34,066 bases of DNA from Myxococcota bacterium (GCA_023150805.1 JAKLKF010000013.1:55151-89216), one strand, 5' to 3'. Positions 1-7,687 are shown, counted from the first letter of the stretch. Numbers and translations: made by a program. Notes: a model not told the origin generated them from the letters alone.

Positions 1-269
1 TCGGCCCCAGCCTGTCCCGGCAGGTGATCCTGGCCGGCCGGGTGCTCGACGCGCAGGAAGCCGTCGCCACCGGCCTGGCGGTGGAGCTGGCGGAGGATCC
101 GCGGGCGGCCGCCTTCGCGGTGGCCCGGGCCGTCGCCGCCCGCGACCCGCTGGCGCTGCGCCTGGCCAAGGAGCTGATCGCCCGCGACGACGCCGCCGAC
201 CTGCGCGGCGAGCGCCTGGCCGAGGCCCTGCTCTACAGCCGCCGCGCCGGCGCCCCCCGCCAGGGCTGA
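1..269 (+). CDS. enoyl-CoA hydratase/isomerase (crotonase) family protein, 3' end only
   Basis: Only the last 89 codons or so are in the window; the reading frame is open from base 3 and the start lies upstream. The sequence runs LSRQVILAGRVLDAQEA, then TGLAVELAED, which matches the crotonase segment where the helix after the active site carries a 'tGr.~~a.eA...GLV' pattern. This is followed by a helical tail (DPLALRLAKELI) typical of the C-terminal trimerisation region. The catalytic residues are upstream, so the substrate cannot be judged. It converges on the HD-domain gene across a 7-base gap that forms a hairpin. It is separated from the second crotonase (4792-5544) by two genes on the other strand, so a shared pathway is possible but not shown. 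Confidence 0.8.
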   Translation, partial: GPSLSRQVILAGRVLDAQEAVATGLAVELAEDPRAAAFAVARAVAARDPLALRLAKELIARDDAADLRGERLAEALLYSRRAGAPRQG

Positions 270-283
270 GCGCCTCTCAGCCC
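263..283. terminator. bidirectional hairpin spanning both convergent stop codons
   Basis: GGGCTGAG (263-270) pairs perfectly with CTCAGCCC (276-283) around a 5-base loop. The stem contains the TGA of the upstream crotonase (267-269) and the stop of the minus-strand HD gene (277-279). There is no T-tract on either side, so it is not a classical intrinsic terminator. It may end transcription in both directions or block 3' decay. Confidence 0.5.
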
Positions 284-1713
284 CGCCCCAGCTCCCGCAC
301 GATGGCCGGCCCCAGGGCCAGGTCGATCATCGGGAACTCGCCCTCGACGGGCCGCCCCCGCTCGTCGGCCTCGATCCGCGCCTCGGGCGTCGCCCAGGTC
401 TGCGGGCTGCGGGCGGTGCCGATGCTGCGCGCCACCCGCCCGTCGACCAGCTGCAGCAGCGTGCCCGGCGGGAAGCGGCCCATCACGTTGACGAAGGCCT
501 GCAGCAGCACCGGGTCGTAGCGGGTGCCGGCCCCGGTCACCAGCCGCCGCATCGCCTGCGGCGGGGACAGCCGGCCACCCCGGCGACGGACCAGGTTGTC
601 GTAGTCCTCGCAGATCCGCAGGATCCGCGCGAAGAGCGAGGGACGGCCCCGCGCGTCGTCGTAGTCGCGGTGGTGCTCGAGCGCGGCCAGCGCCCGGCGG
701 ATCTTGGCCTCGTGGAAGCCGCGCTGCCGGAGCAGCACCCGCGCGCCGGCGGCGGCATGACGCTCGAAGGGGGGGGCGTAGCCGGGCTCGGCGGGCTCGG
801 TCGCGGTCGCCGGCCGCGCCCCCTCCCGGGCCGAGTAGCCGATGTCGTGGAACATGGCGGCCAGCCCCAGGTCCTGCACGGCCTCGTCGGACAGCCCGCA
901 GGCCTGGCCCAGGTAGAGGGCGTAGCGGCAGACCCGCAGCGTGTGCCCGCCGAAGGCCGAGGCGCCCCGCGGGTCGTCCCACAGCCCCTCCAGGCCGGGT
1001 CCCATGTGCAGGATCTCGGTCACGGCCCGCCGCAGGGGCAGCGGGTTGGGCACACGGCTGCCCACCAGGTTGTCCCAGGTCTCGTCCACCACGCTGGTCG
1101 CCCGGTTGGCGACCACGCGCGCGTCGCGGATCTCGACCTCCTCCTCCTCGCCGGACACGCGGAACCGGAACAGCCCGTGCAGCTCGATGCTCTCCGCCCC
1201 GGTGCCCCCCAGCAGCAGCGCCAGGGCCTGGCGGCTCACCGCGCCCACCGGCGGCTTGGCGAAGCCCCGCACCAGCACGCGCAGCGAGTCCGGGCCGGGC
1301 ACCGCGTGGAAGCTGATCCCGCCGATGCCCAGCCGGCGCAGCTCCCCGCCCAGCTCGCCGCCGCCCTCCGACCGATCCTGGAAGCGGATGCGCACGTCGT
1401 TGACGTAGACCTGGTCCTCGACGGCGATGCAGTGGACCACCCCCAGCAGGCCGATCAGCAGCTCCAGGGTCTCGCGCAGCTCGTGCAGGGGCTTCTCGAA
1501 GGCCTCGTTGTCGACCGCGTGGACCCGGGTCATCCGCAGCAGGCCGAAGAGCAGGCGCACGAGCTGGTGGCCGTGGTCGCGCACCTGGGCGGCCAGCTCG
1601 CGGTCCTCGCCGGAGCGGGCCCGCTCCAGCGCGCGCCCCAGCGCGTCCTGGGCCTCGTGCAGCGTGGCGTCGGCCGTTCCCGCGCCAGGGGGGGAGGAGG
1701 CCGGATCAGCCAT
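277..1713 (-). CDS. HD-GYP-like phosphohydrolase-domain protein with degenerate GYP motif
   Basis: 478 aa, cytoplasmic, no signal peptide. Residues 50-152 form an N-terminal module also recognisable in the neighbouring 636-aa protein. Residues 255-430 follow the HD-GYP layout: HTLRVCRYAL (H257), FHDIGYS (H289, D290), RHAAAGARVL (H319), EHHRDYD (H347, H348), RILRICEDYDNL (about 363-373) and a C-terminal YDP...FPPGTLLQLVDGRVA segment. In true HD-GYP cyclic-di-GMP phosphodiesterases the HD is usually followed by GK and the third motif reads HHExxDGxGYP. Here these are GYS and HHRDYDDARGRP, so metal ligands are largely kept while the GYP signature is lost. The ATG overlaps the end of the upstream gene by 8 bases, indicating translational coupling. 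The substrate (c-di-GMP or another nucleotide) is unknown, and it may be a sensor rather than an enzyme. Confidence 0.75.
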   Translation of the reverse strand: MADPASSPPGAGTADATLHEAQDALGRALERARSGEDRELAAQVRDHGHQLVRLLFGLLRMTRVHAVDNEAFEKPLHELRETLELLIGLLGVVHCIAVEDQVYVNDVRIRFQDRSEGGGELGGELRRLGIGGISFHAVPGPDSLRVLVRGFAKPPVGAVSRQALALLLGGTGAESIELHGLFRFRVSGEEEEVEIRDARVVANRATSVVDETWDNLVGSRVPNPLPLRRAVTEILHMGPGLEGLWDDPRGASAFGGHTLRVCRYALYLGQACGLSDEAVQDLGLAAMFHDIGYSAREGARPATATEPAEPGYAPPFERHAAAGARVLLRQRGFHEAKIRRALAALEHHRDYDDARGRPSLFARILRICEDYDNLVRRRGGRLSPPQAMRRLVTGAGTRYDPVLLQAFVNVMGRFPPGTLLQLVDGRVARSIGTARSPQTWATPEARIEADERGRPVEGEFPMIDLALGPAIVRELGRG

Positions 1714-3616
1714 GATGCTGCTCCCTGCGGCGCCGGGCCAGCGTGCGGCTGCAGTGGTCGGCCAGCTCCGAGCCCGCGCGCTCGGCCAGCCAGCGGATCA
1801 CCTTCTCCGGCTCCTCGCCGGGGACCAGGGCCAGGCCGCTCACCGCCGCCCACTGCAGCCAGCGGTGGCCGATCGGATCGTGGAAGAAGCGCTTGAGCAG
1901 GCCCTTGGGGCGGATCCACTCCGTGAGCTGCGTGGCCGCACGCTGGGGATCGAGCACGACCAGCGTGGTCCCGAAGGCGGTGGCCTCGGCCGGGGTCATG
2001 TCGCCCCGGGTCCGCCGGAGCAGGATCTCGAGCACCTGGGGGTAGAGGGCCTGCATGTGGCGCCCGGCGACCTGCTCCAGCACGCGCAGGCGCACCTCCT
2101 CCAGGCCGCTCTCCAGCAGGCCCAGCAGCGCCTGGCTCAGCGCGGGCCCCACATCCTGCCGCTCCAGCACCCGCAGGCCCTCGAAGGCCAGGTCGGCGTC
2201 CCCGCGCTCGACGGCGATCCCGACGGCCTCCAGCGCCCGCGAGGGCACCGCCTCGCAGAAGGCCCGCAGCAGGTCCGCGGCGACCGCCGGGTCCTCCAGC
2301 CGCATCCGCCCCAGCACCACCTCGGGCCGCTCGGTGACGAAGCGCTCGACGAGCTGCCGCACGATGCGCCGCGCCGAGGTGCCCCGCTCGGTGGCCAGCA
2401 CCTCCAGGCAGGTCGCCAGGTGGTCCCCGGGCAGGTGGTCGAGCAGCCACAGCAGCTCGGGAGGGGGCCGGGTGTGGGCCGCCGGGATCGACCGGATGAT
2501 CCGGCGCAGCGCCCGCGCGTCCACGAAGCCCGAGGTGACCCCGTCGAAGCGCCGGGGGTCGACGGCGCGGAGGTCCTCCAGCGCCCGCACCAGGGCGAGC
2601 AGCGGCTCGAGCTGGCCCTCGGAGAGCAGGAAGTCCCGCACCTCGTCGGCCAGGTGCGCGACGTCGGACCAGTCCGTCGGGTCGGTCGGGTCGGCGACCA
2701 GCCGGAACATCTCGGTCACCAGCCGGACGCAGTGATCGGGCAGGCTCAGGCTGCCCGCCTCGTGGCGCAGCTCCTCCAGCGCCTCCTGGGGGATCTCCAT
2801 CGGCAACAGGCGGCCGGGCTCGAGCGACGGCGGGATGGGCAGGTCGAAGTCGGGGGGGGCGTCGACGAAGCTGGCGTTGACGTGCTCCTGGGAGGCTGCC
2901 TCCCCGCCCGCCCGCCGGGCGCGGGCGCGGCCGGTGCGGGCGCGCTCCTCGCCCTGGCCCGCGACCTCCAGCGCGTCCATGACGCCGTCGTCCCGCGCGT
3001 CGTCCTCGGGCACGAAGCCCTCGACGGCGACGATCTCGATGCCCTGGAAGCCGGCCTTCCACAGCAGGGTGACGATGTCCTCCTCCTGCTGGCGGACCCC
3101 GGTGAAGCGGATCGACAGGATCTGCAGCAGCCGCAGCAGCTCGTCCCAGGTCACGGCCGGGCCCAGGGTCAGCCTGCGCACACCGTCGCGGAACATGCGG
3201 AAGGCCAGCGAGCGCTCGCGATCCCGCTCCAGGTAGACGACCTCGCCCAGCCAGGCCAGCTCGAAGGGCCGGACCACCAGGTCCACGCCCTCGGGGTGGC
3301 CGGCGTGCGTGACGGCCTGCACCGCCTCGAGCATCTCGCGCCGGTACTGGTCCAGGAAGACGCGGATCGCCTCGTTGCCCGGGTCGTAGAGCAGGAAGCT
3401 GCGCGCCGCGCGGGCCAGGGCGCGCAGGCCGTCGTTGATGCCGCGGGCGAGGTCCGTCCCGCCGACCGCCTCCTCCTCTCGCAGCAGGTACTGCTCGCGC
3501 GTCTCCAGCTCGGCGGACAGGGCCGGCGCGCCAGCGCCTTCGGCGGCCTCCGCAGGGGCCCGATCCGTGGCGTCGAGGGGGGCGGCGTCGCGCGCCGGGC
3601 GCGGGCTGTCGGCCAT
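1706..3616 (-). CDS. HEAT-like helical-repeat protein, partner of the HD-GYP-like protein
   Basis: 636 aa, no signal peptide or membrane segment. Residues 65-170 (LLYDPGNEAIRVFLDQYRRE onward, through VVRPFELAWLGEVVYLE) resemble residues 50-152 of the next gene, which contains HAVDNEAFEKPLHELRETL. A short region follows (LLWKAGFQGIEIVAVEGF), then a charged low-complexity linker (about 205-245). The rest, to the C-terminus, is a run of leucine/alanine-rich helical pairs such as LLRAFCEAVPSRALEAVGIAVERGDADLAFEGLRVLERQD, typical of HEAT/armadillo scaffolds. I do not recognise a named family. A signalling scaffold working with the coupled HD protein is an inference from the shared module and the 8-base overlap. 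There is no Shine-Dalgarno before the ATG; an extended -10 box ends only 5 bases upstream, suggesting a leaderless mRNA. Confidence 0.7.
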   Translation of the reverse strand: MADSPRPARDAAPLDATDRAPAEAAEGAGAPALSAELETREQYLLREEEAVGGTDLARGINDGLRALARAARSFLLYDPGNEAIRVFLDQYRREMLEAVQAVTHAGHPEGVDLVVRPFELAWLGEVVYLERDRERSLAFRMFRDGVRRLTLGPAVTWDELLRLLQILSIRFTGVRQQEEDIVTLLWKAGFQGIEIVAVEGFVPEDDARDDGVMDALEVAGQGEERARTGRARARRAGGEAASQEHVNASFVDAPPDFDLPIPPSLEPGRLLPMEIPQEALEELRHEAGSLSLPDHCVRLVTEMFRLVADPTDPTDWSDVAHLADEVRDFLLSEGQLEPLLALVRALEDLRAVDPRRFDGVTSGFVDARALRRIIRSIPAAHTRPPPELLWLLDHLPGDHLATCLEVLATERGTSARRIVRQLVERFVTERPEVVLGRMRLEDPAVAADLLRAFCEAVPSRALEAVGIAVERGDADLAFEGLRVLERQDVGPALSQALLGLLESGLEEVRLRVLEQVAGRHMQALYPQVLEILLRRTRGDMTPAEATAFGTTLVVLDPQRAATQLTEWIRPKGLLKRFFHDPIGHRWLQWAAVSGLALVPGEEPEKVIRWLAERAGSELADHCSRTLARRRREQHHG

Positions 3617-3621
3617 GGCTC

Positions 3622-3630
3622 AGGCTACCA
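3622..3630 (-). promoter_or_regulatory. extended -10 box, predicted leaderless start
   Basis: Reading the minus strand, TGGTAGCCT fits the extended -10 pattern TGnTAnnnT. The hexamer ends 5 bases before the ATG (3616-3614), so transcription would begin at or next to the start codon. No clear -35 box is seen. Confidence 0.4.
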
Positions 3631-3687
3631 CGAGGGCGCGCTCGCCCCCGCGCAGAGGTAGGCTCTGATCCCGCCCCGGAAGGCCCC

Positions 3688-4740
3688 GTGGAAAGCGCCC
3701 GCATCCTCGCCGTCGGGACCAGCCATCCCCCCGACCGCTACACCCAGCAGGAGATCCTCGAGCGCTTCCGCGTGGTGAACCCTGCGGTGCGCGAGGTCTT
3801 CCAGGCCAGCCACATCGACGGGCGCTACCTGGTGCTGCCGACCGCCGACGAGAGCGGGCGGCCCACCGAGACCCAGGGCGAGCTGCTCGCCAAGCACCGG
3901 CGCTGGGCCCTGCGCCTGGGGCAGCAGGCGATCGGGCGCTGCCTGGAGGGCACCGGCCTGGGCGCCAGCGACATCGACTGCCTCTGCTGCGTGACCTCGA
4001 CGGGCTTCATGCTGCCGGGGCTGACCGCGATGTACATCAAGCACCTGGGCTTCCGGGTGGACTGCCACCGGGCCGACGTGGTGGGCATGGGCTGCAACGC
4101 CGGGCTCAACGCGCTGAACCCCACCGTGGCCTGGGCCCGCGCCAACCCCGGTCGCAACGCCCTGCTGGTCTGCTGCGAGGTCAACAGCGCGCTCTACGTC
4201 TACGACGACACGCTGAACACCGGGGTGGTCAACAGCCTGTTCGGCGACGGCTGCGCGGCCGCCCTCGTCCGGGCCGACCCGCTGGACGAGCCGCGCTTCG
4301 CCCCGCGCGTGCTGGGCTTCGAGAGCCACCTGATCCCCGACGCCTGGGACGCGATGATCTACGTCTGGGACGAGGCCCAGGGCAAGTTCAGCTTCCAGCT
4401 CGCCCGCGACGTGCCCTACGTGCTCGGCCTGCACGCCGACATCCCGGTGGACGCGCTGCTGCGGCGCCACGGCCTGCGCGTGCGCGACATCTCGCACTGG
4501 CTGGTCCACAGCGGCGGCAAGAAGGTGATCGACGCGATCAAGTACACCGTCGGCATCACGGCCCACGACGTGCGCCACACCACCGGCGTGCTGCGCGACA
4601 TGGGCAACCTGGGCAGCGGCAGCTTCCTGTTCAGCTACCAGCGGCTGCTGGCCGAGCGGGGCGTCCGGCGCGGCGACTACGGCGTGATGATGACCATGGG
4701 CCCGGGCTCCACGGTGGAGACCGCCCTGCTGCGCTGGTAG
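3688..4740 (+). CDS. dpgA: type III polyketide synthase, 3,5-dihydroxyphenylacetyl-CoA synthase (DpgA-like)
   Basis: 350 aa. It has the thiolase-fold catalytic triad of chalcone-synthase-type enzymes: Cys136 in VVGMGCNAGLNALN, His274 in HWLVHSGGKKVIDAI and Asn307 in LRDMGNLGSGSFLFSY. Segments such as VVNSLFGDG, HDVRHTTGVLRD and GDYGVMMTMGPGST match, from memory, DpgA of the glycopeptide-antibiotic producers much better than chalcone or naphthalene synthases. DpgA condenses four malonyl-CoA into 3,5-dihydroxyphenylacetyl-CoA, normally with DpgB/DpgD crotonases, and DpgC then oxidises the product. Here a crotonase follows 51 bases downstream, then a GNAT; no DpgC-like gene is in the window. The GTG start is supported by GGAAGG at 3678-3683. 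The product is inferred from family membership. Confidence 0.85.
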   Translation: MESARILAVGTSHPPDRYTQQEILERFRVVNPAVREVFQASHIDGRYLVLPTADESGRPTETQGELLAKHRRWALRLGQQAIGRCLEGTGLGASDIDCLCCVTSTGFMLPGLTAMYIKHLGFRVDCHRADVVGMGCNAGLNALNPTVAWARANPGRNALLVCCEVNSALYVYDDTLNTGVVNSLFGDGCAAALVRADPLDEPRFAPRVLGFESHLIPDAWDAMIYVWDEAQGKFSFQLARDVPYVLGLHADIPVDALLRRHGLRVRDISHWLVHSGGKKVIDAIKYTVGITAHDVRHTTGVLRDMGNLGSGSFLFSYQRLLAERGVRRGDYGVMMTMGPGSTVETALLRW

Positions 4741-4750
4741 CCCCCTCCCC

Positions 4751-4766
4751 GCGGGCGGCTGCCCGC
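4751..4766 (+). other. intergenic hairpin between dpgA and the crotonase gene
   Basis: GCGGGC (4751-4756) pairs with GCCCGC (4761-4766) around a GGCT loop. It lies 10 bases after the dpgA stop and upstream of the crotonase Shine-Dalgarno GGAG (4783-4786). It could attenuate or stabilise the downstream message; no T-tract follows. Confidence 0.35.
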
Positions 4767-4791
4767 CCCGGCCCCCCTCCCCGGAGCCCCC

Positions 4792-5544
4792 ATGGCCCTC
4801 GATCCCAAGCGCCTGCAGACCCTCCGCTACGCCGAGGACGGCACGGTCGCGACCGTGACCCTGACCCACCCCCGCATCGACATGCGCCTGGTGCGCGAGC
4901 TGACCGAGGTCTGCGACCACCTCGAGGACGAGAGCCCGACCCGGGTGGTCGTCCTGCGCGGCGCCGGGGGCGTGTTCTGCCAGGGCATCGACTTCGCCGA
5001 CTTCCGCCCCGACGAGCCGGTCGACATCCACGGCTTCAACAAGTGGGAGAAGCTCTGCGCGCGGGTCGAGCGCCTGCAGAAGGTGACGATCGCCGTGCTG
5101 GAGGGGCCGGTGGTCGGCGGCGGCGTGCAGCTCGCGCTGGTCACCGACGCCCGGATCATGGCGCCCGGCGCGACCCTGCAGCTCAACGAGGTGCACCTGG
5201 GCTTCCTGCCGGGCATGGCCACCTTCCGGCTGGCCAAGTACGTCGGCCTTGGTCACGCCCGGCGCCTGGTGCTGCGCTGCCCCGTCGTCGGCAGCGACGA
5301 GGCGCTGCGCCTGGGCCTGGTGGACGAGGTGGCCGCCGACCTGGAGACGGCCGTCGCCCGCACGGTCGAGAGCTTCGGCCCCGCGCACGTCGTCGCAGTG
5401 ACCCTGGCCCGCCGCCTGCTCGACGAGAGCTACCAGTTCGGCTTCGAGGACGCGCTCGGTCACTTCCTGGCTGCCCAGCACCGCGCGATCAGCCAGGCCG
5501 AGTTCCTCGCCACGCTGCGCCGGGCCCACGGGCGCGAGGCGTGA
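4792..5544 (+). CDS. enoyl-CoA hydratase/crotonase family protein, probable DpgB/DpgD-type partner
   Basis: 250 aa, usual crotonase length. The oxyanion-hole strand reads GVFCQGIDFADF (residues 60-71) and the second hole segment is VVGGGVQLALVTDA (107-120). The first catalytic glutamate of enoyl-CoA hydratase (GGCELA in the textbook enzyme) is replaced here by Gln113; the second is kept as Glu133 in LNEVHLGFLPGM. This points away from simple hydration and toward another crotonase reaction, such as dehydration, thioester handling or decarboxylation. In glycopeptide loci DpgB and DpgD are crotonases that assist DpgA, so a role on the dpgA product is the best inference. It is coupled to the next gene through a GTGA overlap at 5541-5544. 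Assignment to DpgB rather than DpgD is not possible by eye. Confidence 0.75.
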   Translation: MALDPKRLQTLRYAEDGTVATVTLTHPRIDMRLVRELTEVCDHLEDESPTRVVVLRGAGGVFCQGIDFADFRPDEPVDIHGFNKWEKLCARVERLQKVTIAVLEGPVVGGGVQLALVTDARIMAPGATLQLNEVHLGFLPGMATFRLAKYVGLGHARRLVLRCPVVGSDEALRLGLVDEVAADLETAVARTVESFGPAHVVAVTLARRLLDESYQFGFEDALGHFLAAQHRAISQAEFLATLRRAHGREA

Positions 5545-6269
5545 GCTCGGTCGAGGACCCCGCGGTCCGCGCGCAACAGGTCCGCCCCCTGCCCGTCGAT
5601 CCCGCGGTCATGGCCGCGATCCGCCCGATGTCCTTCCACGACGCGCCCCAGGTCGCGGCCCTGCACCACGCGGCCATGGGCAACAGCCTGTGGGCCCGCC
5701 TGGGGCAGCCCTTCCTGCGCCAGCTCTACCATGGCCTGGTCAACGACCCCCGCTTCCTGGGCTTCGTCCACGAGGATCCCCGCCGCCCGCCCGACGAGCG
5801 GATCCGGGGCTTCATCGCCGGCAGCCAGGACAGCGAGGCGATGTTCCACCACGTCTTCCGCGCCTGCTGGTTCCTGCTGGGCCCCGCCGCCCTGCCCGGC
5901 CTGGCCCGCGATCCCAGGGTGCTCCGCCCGCTGCTGCACACGGCCCGCTACTTCGCCGCCAGCACGCCCGACCTGGGCCTGCACGTGCCCGCCGAGAGCC
6001 TGTTCTGCTCCTTCGCGCCCGACCTGCGCGGCACGCGGGTCAGCGGCCTCATCAACAAGGTGCTCTTCGACGAGCTGGCCGCCCGCGGCCACCGCTACGT
6101 CAAGATCACGACCGAGACCGACAACGAGGGCGCCAACCGCCAGCTGCGGAGCTGGGGCTTCGCCGATCGCGGCCGCTTCACCTTCTACGGCAAGGAGATG
6201 GTCGTCTACGTGCTCGACCTGCAGGCCAGCCCCCGGGTCCAGCCGCAGAGCCGCCACCCCTCGGTCTGA
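5541..6269 (+). CDS. GNAT-family N-acetyltransferase in the dpgA operon
   Basis: 242 aa from the GTG at 5541, whose first four bases (GTGA) overlap the crotonase stop; an in-frame ATG at 5610 is the alternative. The C-terminal part has GNAT features: a strand-loop-helix at about 155-180 (LFCSFAPDLRGTRVSGLINK, the acetyl-CoA pyrophosphate loop) and YVKITTETDNEGANRQLRSW then GF at 186-207, with the conserved N..A pattern, followed by the closing strands. The middle (about 95-145) is an unusual hydrophobic insertion containing HHVFRACWFLLGPAALPGL. GNATs transfer acyl groups from CoA to amines or sometimes hydroxyls; the acceptor is unknown. Tight coupling to dpgA and the crotonase suggests a tailoring or self-protection role, which is an inference. 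Confidence 0.75.
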   Translation: MSSVEDPAVRAQQVRPLPVDPAVMAAIRPMSFHDAPQVAALHHAAMGNSLWARLGQPFLRQLYHGLVNDPRFLGFVHEDPRRPPDERIRGFIAGSQDSEAMFHHVFRACWFLLGPAALPGLARDPRVLRPLLHTARYFAASTPDLGLHVPAESLFCSFAPDLRGTRVSGLINKVLFDELAARGHRYVKITTETDNEGANRQLRSWGFADRGRFTFYGKEMVVYVLDLQASPRVQPQSRHPSV

Positions 6270-6282
6270 GGCCGCGGCCTCA
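6267..6282. terminator. perfect palindrome joining two convergent stop codons
   Basis: TGAGGCCGCGGCCTCA is a perfect 16-base palindrome whose two ends are exactly the stop codons of the GNAT gene (6267-6269) and of the minus-strand sulfatase (6280-6282). It is symmetric for both strands and has no T-tract. A bidirectional transcript-end structure is likely, although a dyad protein-binding site is possible. Confidence 0.5.
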
Positions 6283-7656
6283 GTCGACGGGCAGGTCGGG
6301 CAGCGCGGCCAGCTCCGCCGCCAGCGCCTCGTAGGCGGCGCCCGCCTCGGCGTCCAGCGCCCCCTGGTCCAGCAGGTCGACCTGCTCCAGCGGGTCCGCC
6401 TCCAGGTCGTAGAGCTCCTGCCCGCGATCCTGGACCTCGATCAGCTTGTAGCGGCCGTCTCCCAGCGCGCGGCCCTGCTCGTCGGCGCGGGTGCGCTCGC
6501 CGAAGACCTCGCTGAGCACCCGCGCGCGGGCGGGCGTGGCCCCCTCCGCCCGGAGCAGGGGGGCGAAGCTCAGGCTGTCCAGCTCGACCCCCTCGGTGGC
6601 CGCGGCGGAGGCGCCGGCGAGGTCGAGCACCGTGGCGAAGAGATCCACCGTGCCCACCGGCGCGGAGACCCGCCGCGCGGCGGGCGCGCCGTCGGGGTCC
6701 AGGGGCGGGGCCACGACCAGGGGCACGTGCACGCCGCCCTGGTAGAGCGTGGCCTTGGCGTGCTCGTCGGGGACCCAGCCCTGGTTGGTGGTCGTGGTGC
6801 TGCCGTTGTCGCCGACGTAGATCACCCAGGTCCGGCCGAGCTGGTCCTCTCCGATGCCGTCCAGCAGGCGGCCGATCTCGGTGTCCATCGCCTCGACCAT
6901 GGCCTGGAAGTACTGGGCCGGCCGTGCCTCGACGTCGGCGGCGGCGCCGGTCAGGCCCACCTGGCTGTGCAGGTCCTCGGGGGGCAGGTGCAGGGGGGTG
7001 TGGGGCGCGTTGAAGGCCACCCACAGCACCCACGGCCCCTGCTGATCCGAGAGCCAGGCCAGCGCGTCGTCGACGGTGTCGGTGGTCGCGTAGGTGTCGA
7101 CCCGCACCGCCTGGCCGTCCACCACCTTCTCGAAGTCGTAGTAGTCGCCGACCTCGCCCAGCAGCGGGCCGGCGAAGTGCGACCAGCCCAGGGTGTTCGG
7201 CCCGTCCAGGGCCCTGCCCAGGTGCCACTTGCCGACGTGGGCGGCGGCGTGGCCCGTGCCGCCCAGGGCCAGGGCCCGCGGCAGCGAACGCTCGTCGGCC
7301 GACAGCGCCAGCTCCACCTCCTCGGGGACCGCCTCGCCGACGCCGTGGCGCCAGCTCGCCCGCCCGGTCAGCATGCCCGCCCGGGTCGGCGAGCAGACCG
7401 GCATGGACCAGGCCTGCTCGAAGGCGACGCCGCGGCCGCACAGCCGCTCGATGTGGGGCTGGGGCGCACGGCTGACGCCCTGGTCGGGGTAGCAGGCCGA
7501 GGCCTCGATCCCCAGGTCGTCGGCGACCAGGATCAGGACGTTGTCGTGCCCGCCGGGGGTGGTGCCTCCGCCGTCCCCGCCGGTGCCGGGGTCGCCGCTG
7601 TCGGCAGGCCCCTTGTCGGCGCAGCCCAGCGCCACCCACAGCCAGCCCGCGAGCAT
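6280..7656 (-). CDS. lipoprotein sulfatase (type I, formylglycine-dependent)
   Basis: 458 aa. The N-terminus MLAGWLWVALGC ends in a lipobox (Cys12), followed by a Gly/Ser/Thr/Asp linker, so the enzyme is probably anchored to a membrane facing the periplasm or surface. ADDLG (D46, D47) supplies metal ligands. CSPTR at 88-92 is the type I sulfatase signature C-x-P-x-R whose cysteine becomes formylglycine. GKWHLG, FNAPHTP and YVGDNGS are further conserved alkaline-phosphatase-superfamily segments, and a C-terminal YDLEADPLEQVDL is typical of sulfatases. The start is fixed by GGAGG just upstream of the ATG (in GGAGGTGCGG); the frame runs open much further but without a better start. It hydrolyses sulfate esters, substrate unknown. 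It is last in a run of four minus-strand genes. No maturation enzyme is identified here. Confidence 0.9.
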   Translation of the reverse strand: MLAGWLWVALGCADKGPADSGDPGTGGDGGGTTPGGHDNVLILVADDLGIEASACYPDQGVSRAPQPHIERLCGRGVAFEQAWSMPVCSPTRAGMLTGRASWRHGVGEAVPEEVELALSADERSLPRALALGGTGHAAAHVGKWHLGRALDGPNTLGWSHFAGPLLGEVGDYYDFEKVVDGQAVRVDTYATTDTVDDALAWLSDQQGPWVLWVAFNAPHTPLHLPPEDLHSQVGLTGAAADVEARPAQYFQAMVEAMDTEIGRLLDGIGEDQLGRTWVIYVGDNGSTTTTNQGWVPDEHAKATLYQGGVHVPLVVAPPLDPDGAPAARRVSAPVGTVDLFATVLDLAGASAAATEGVELDSLSFAPLLRAEGATPARARVLSEVFGERTRADEQGRALGDGRYKLIEVQDRGQELYDLEADPLEQVDLLDQGALDAEAGAAYEALAAELAALPDLPVD

Positions 7657-7687
7657 CCGCACCTCCGCCGACAGCGTAGCCGCCCGC

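Noticed and set aside
1427..3661. Long plus-strand open frame opposite the HD and helical-repeat genes
   Set aside because: Gln/His/Arg/Gly-rich antisense translation typical of high-GC shadow frames.
1..5544. The crotonase tail at 1-269 as part of the dpgA cluster
   Set aside because: Two minus-strand genes separate it from dpgA, and its active site is outside the window; no evidence for a shared operon.
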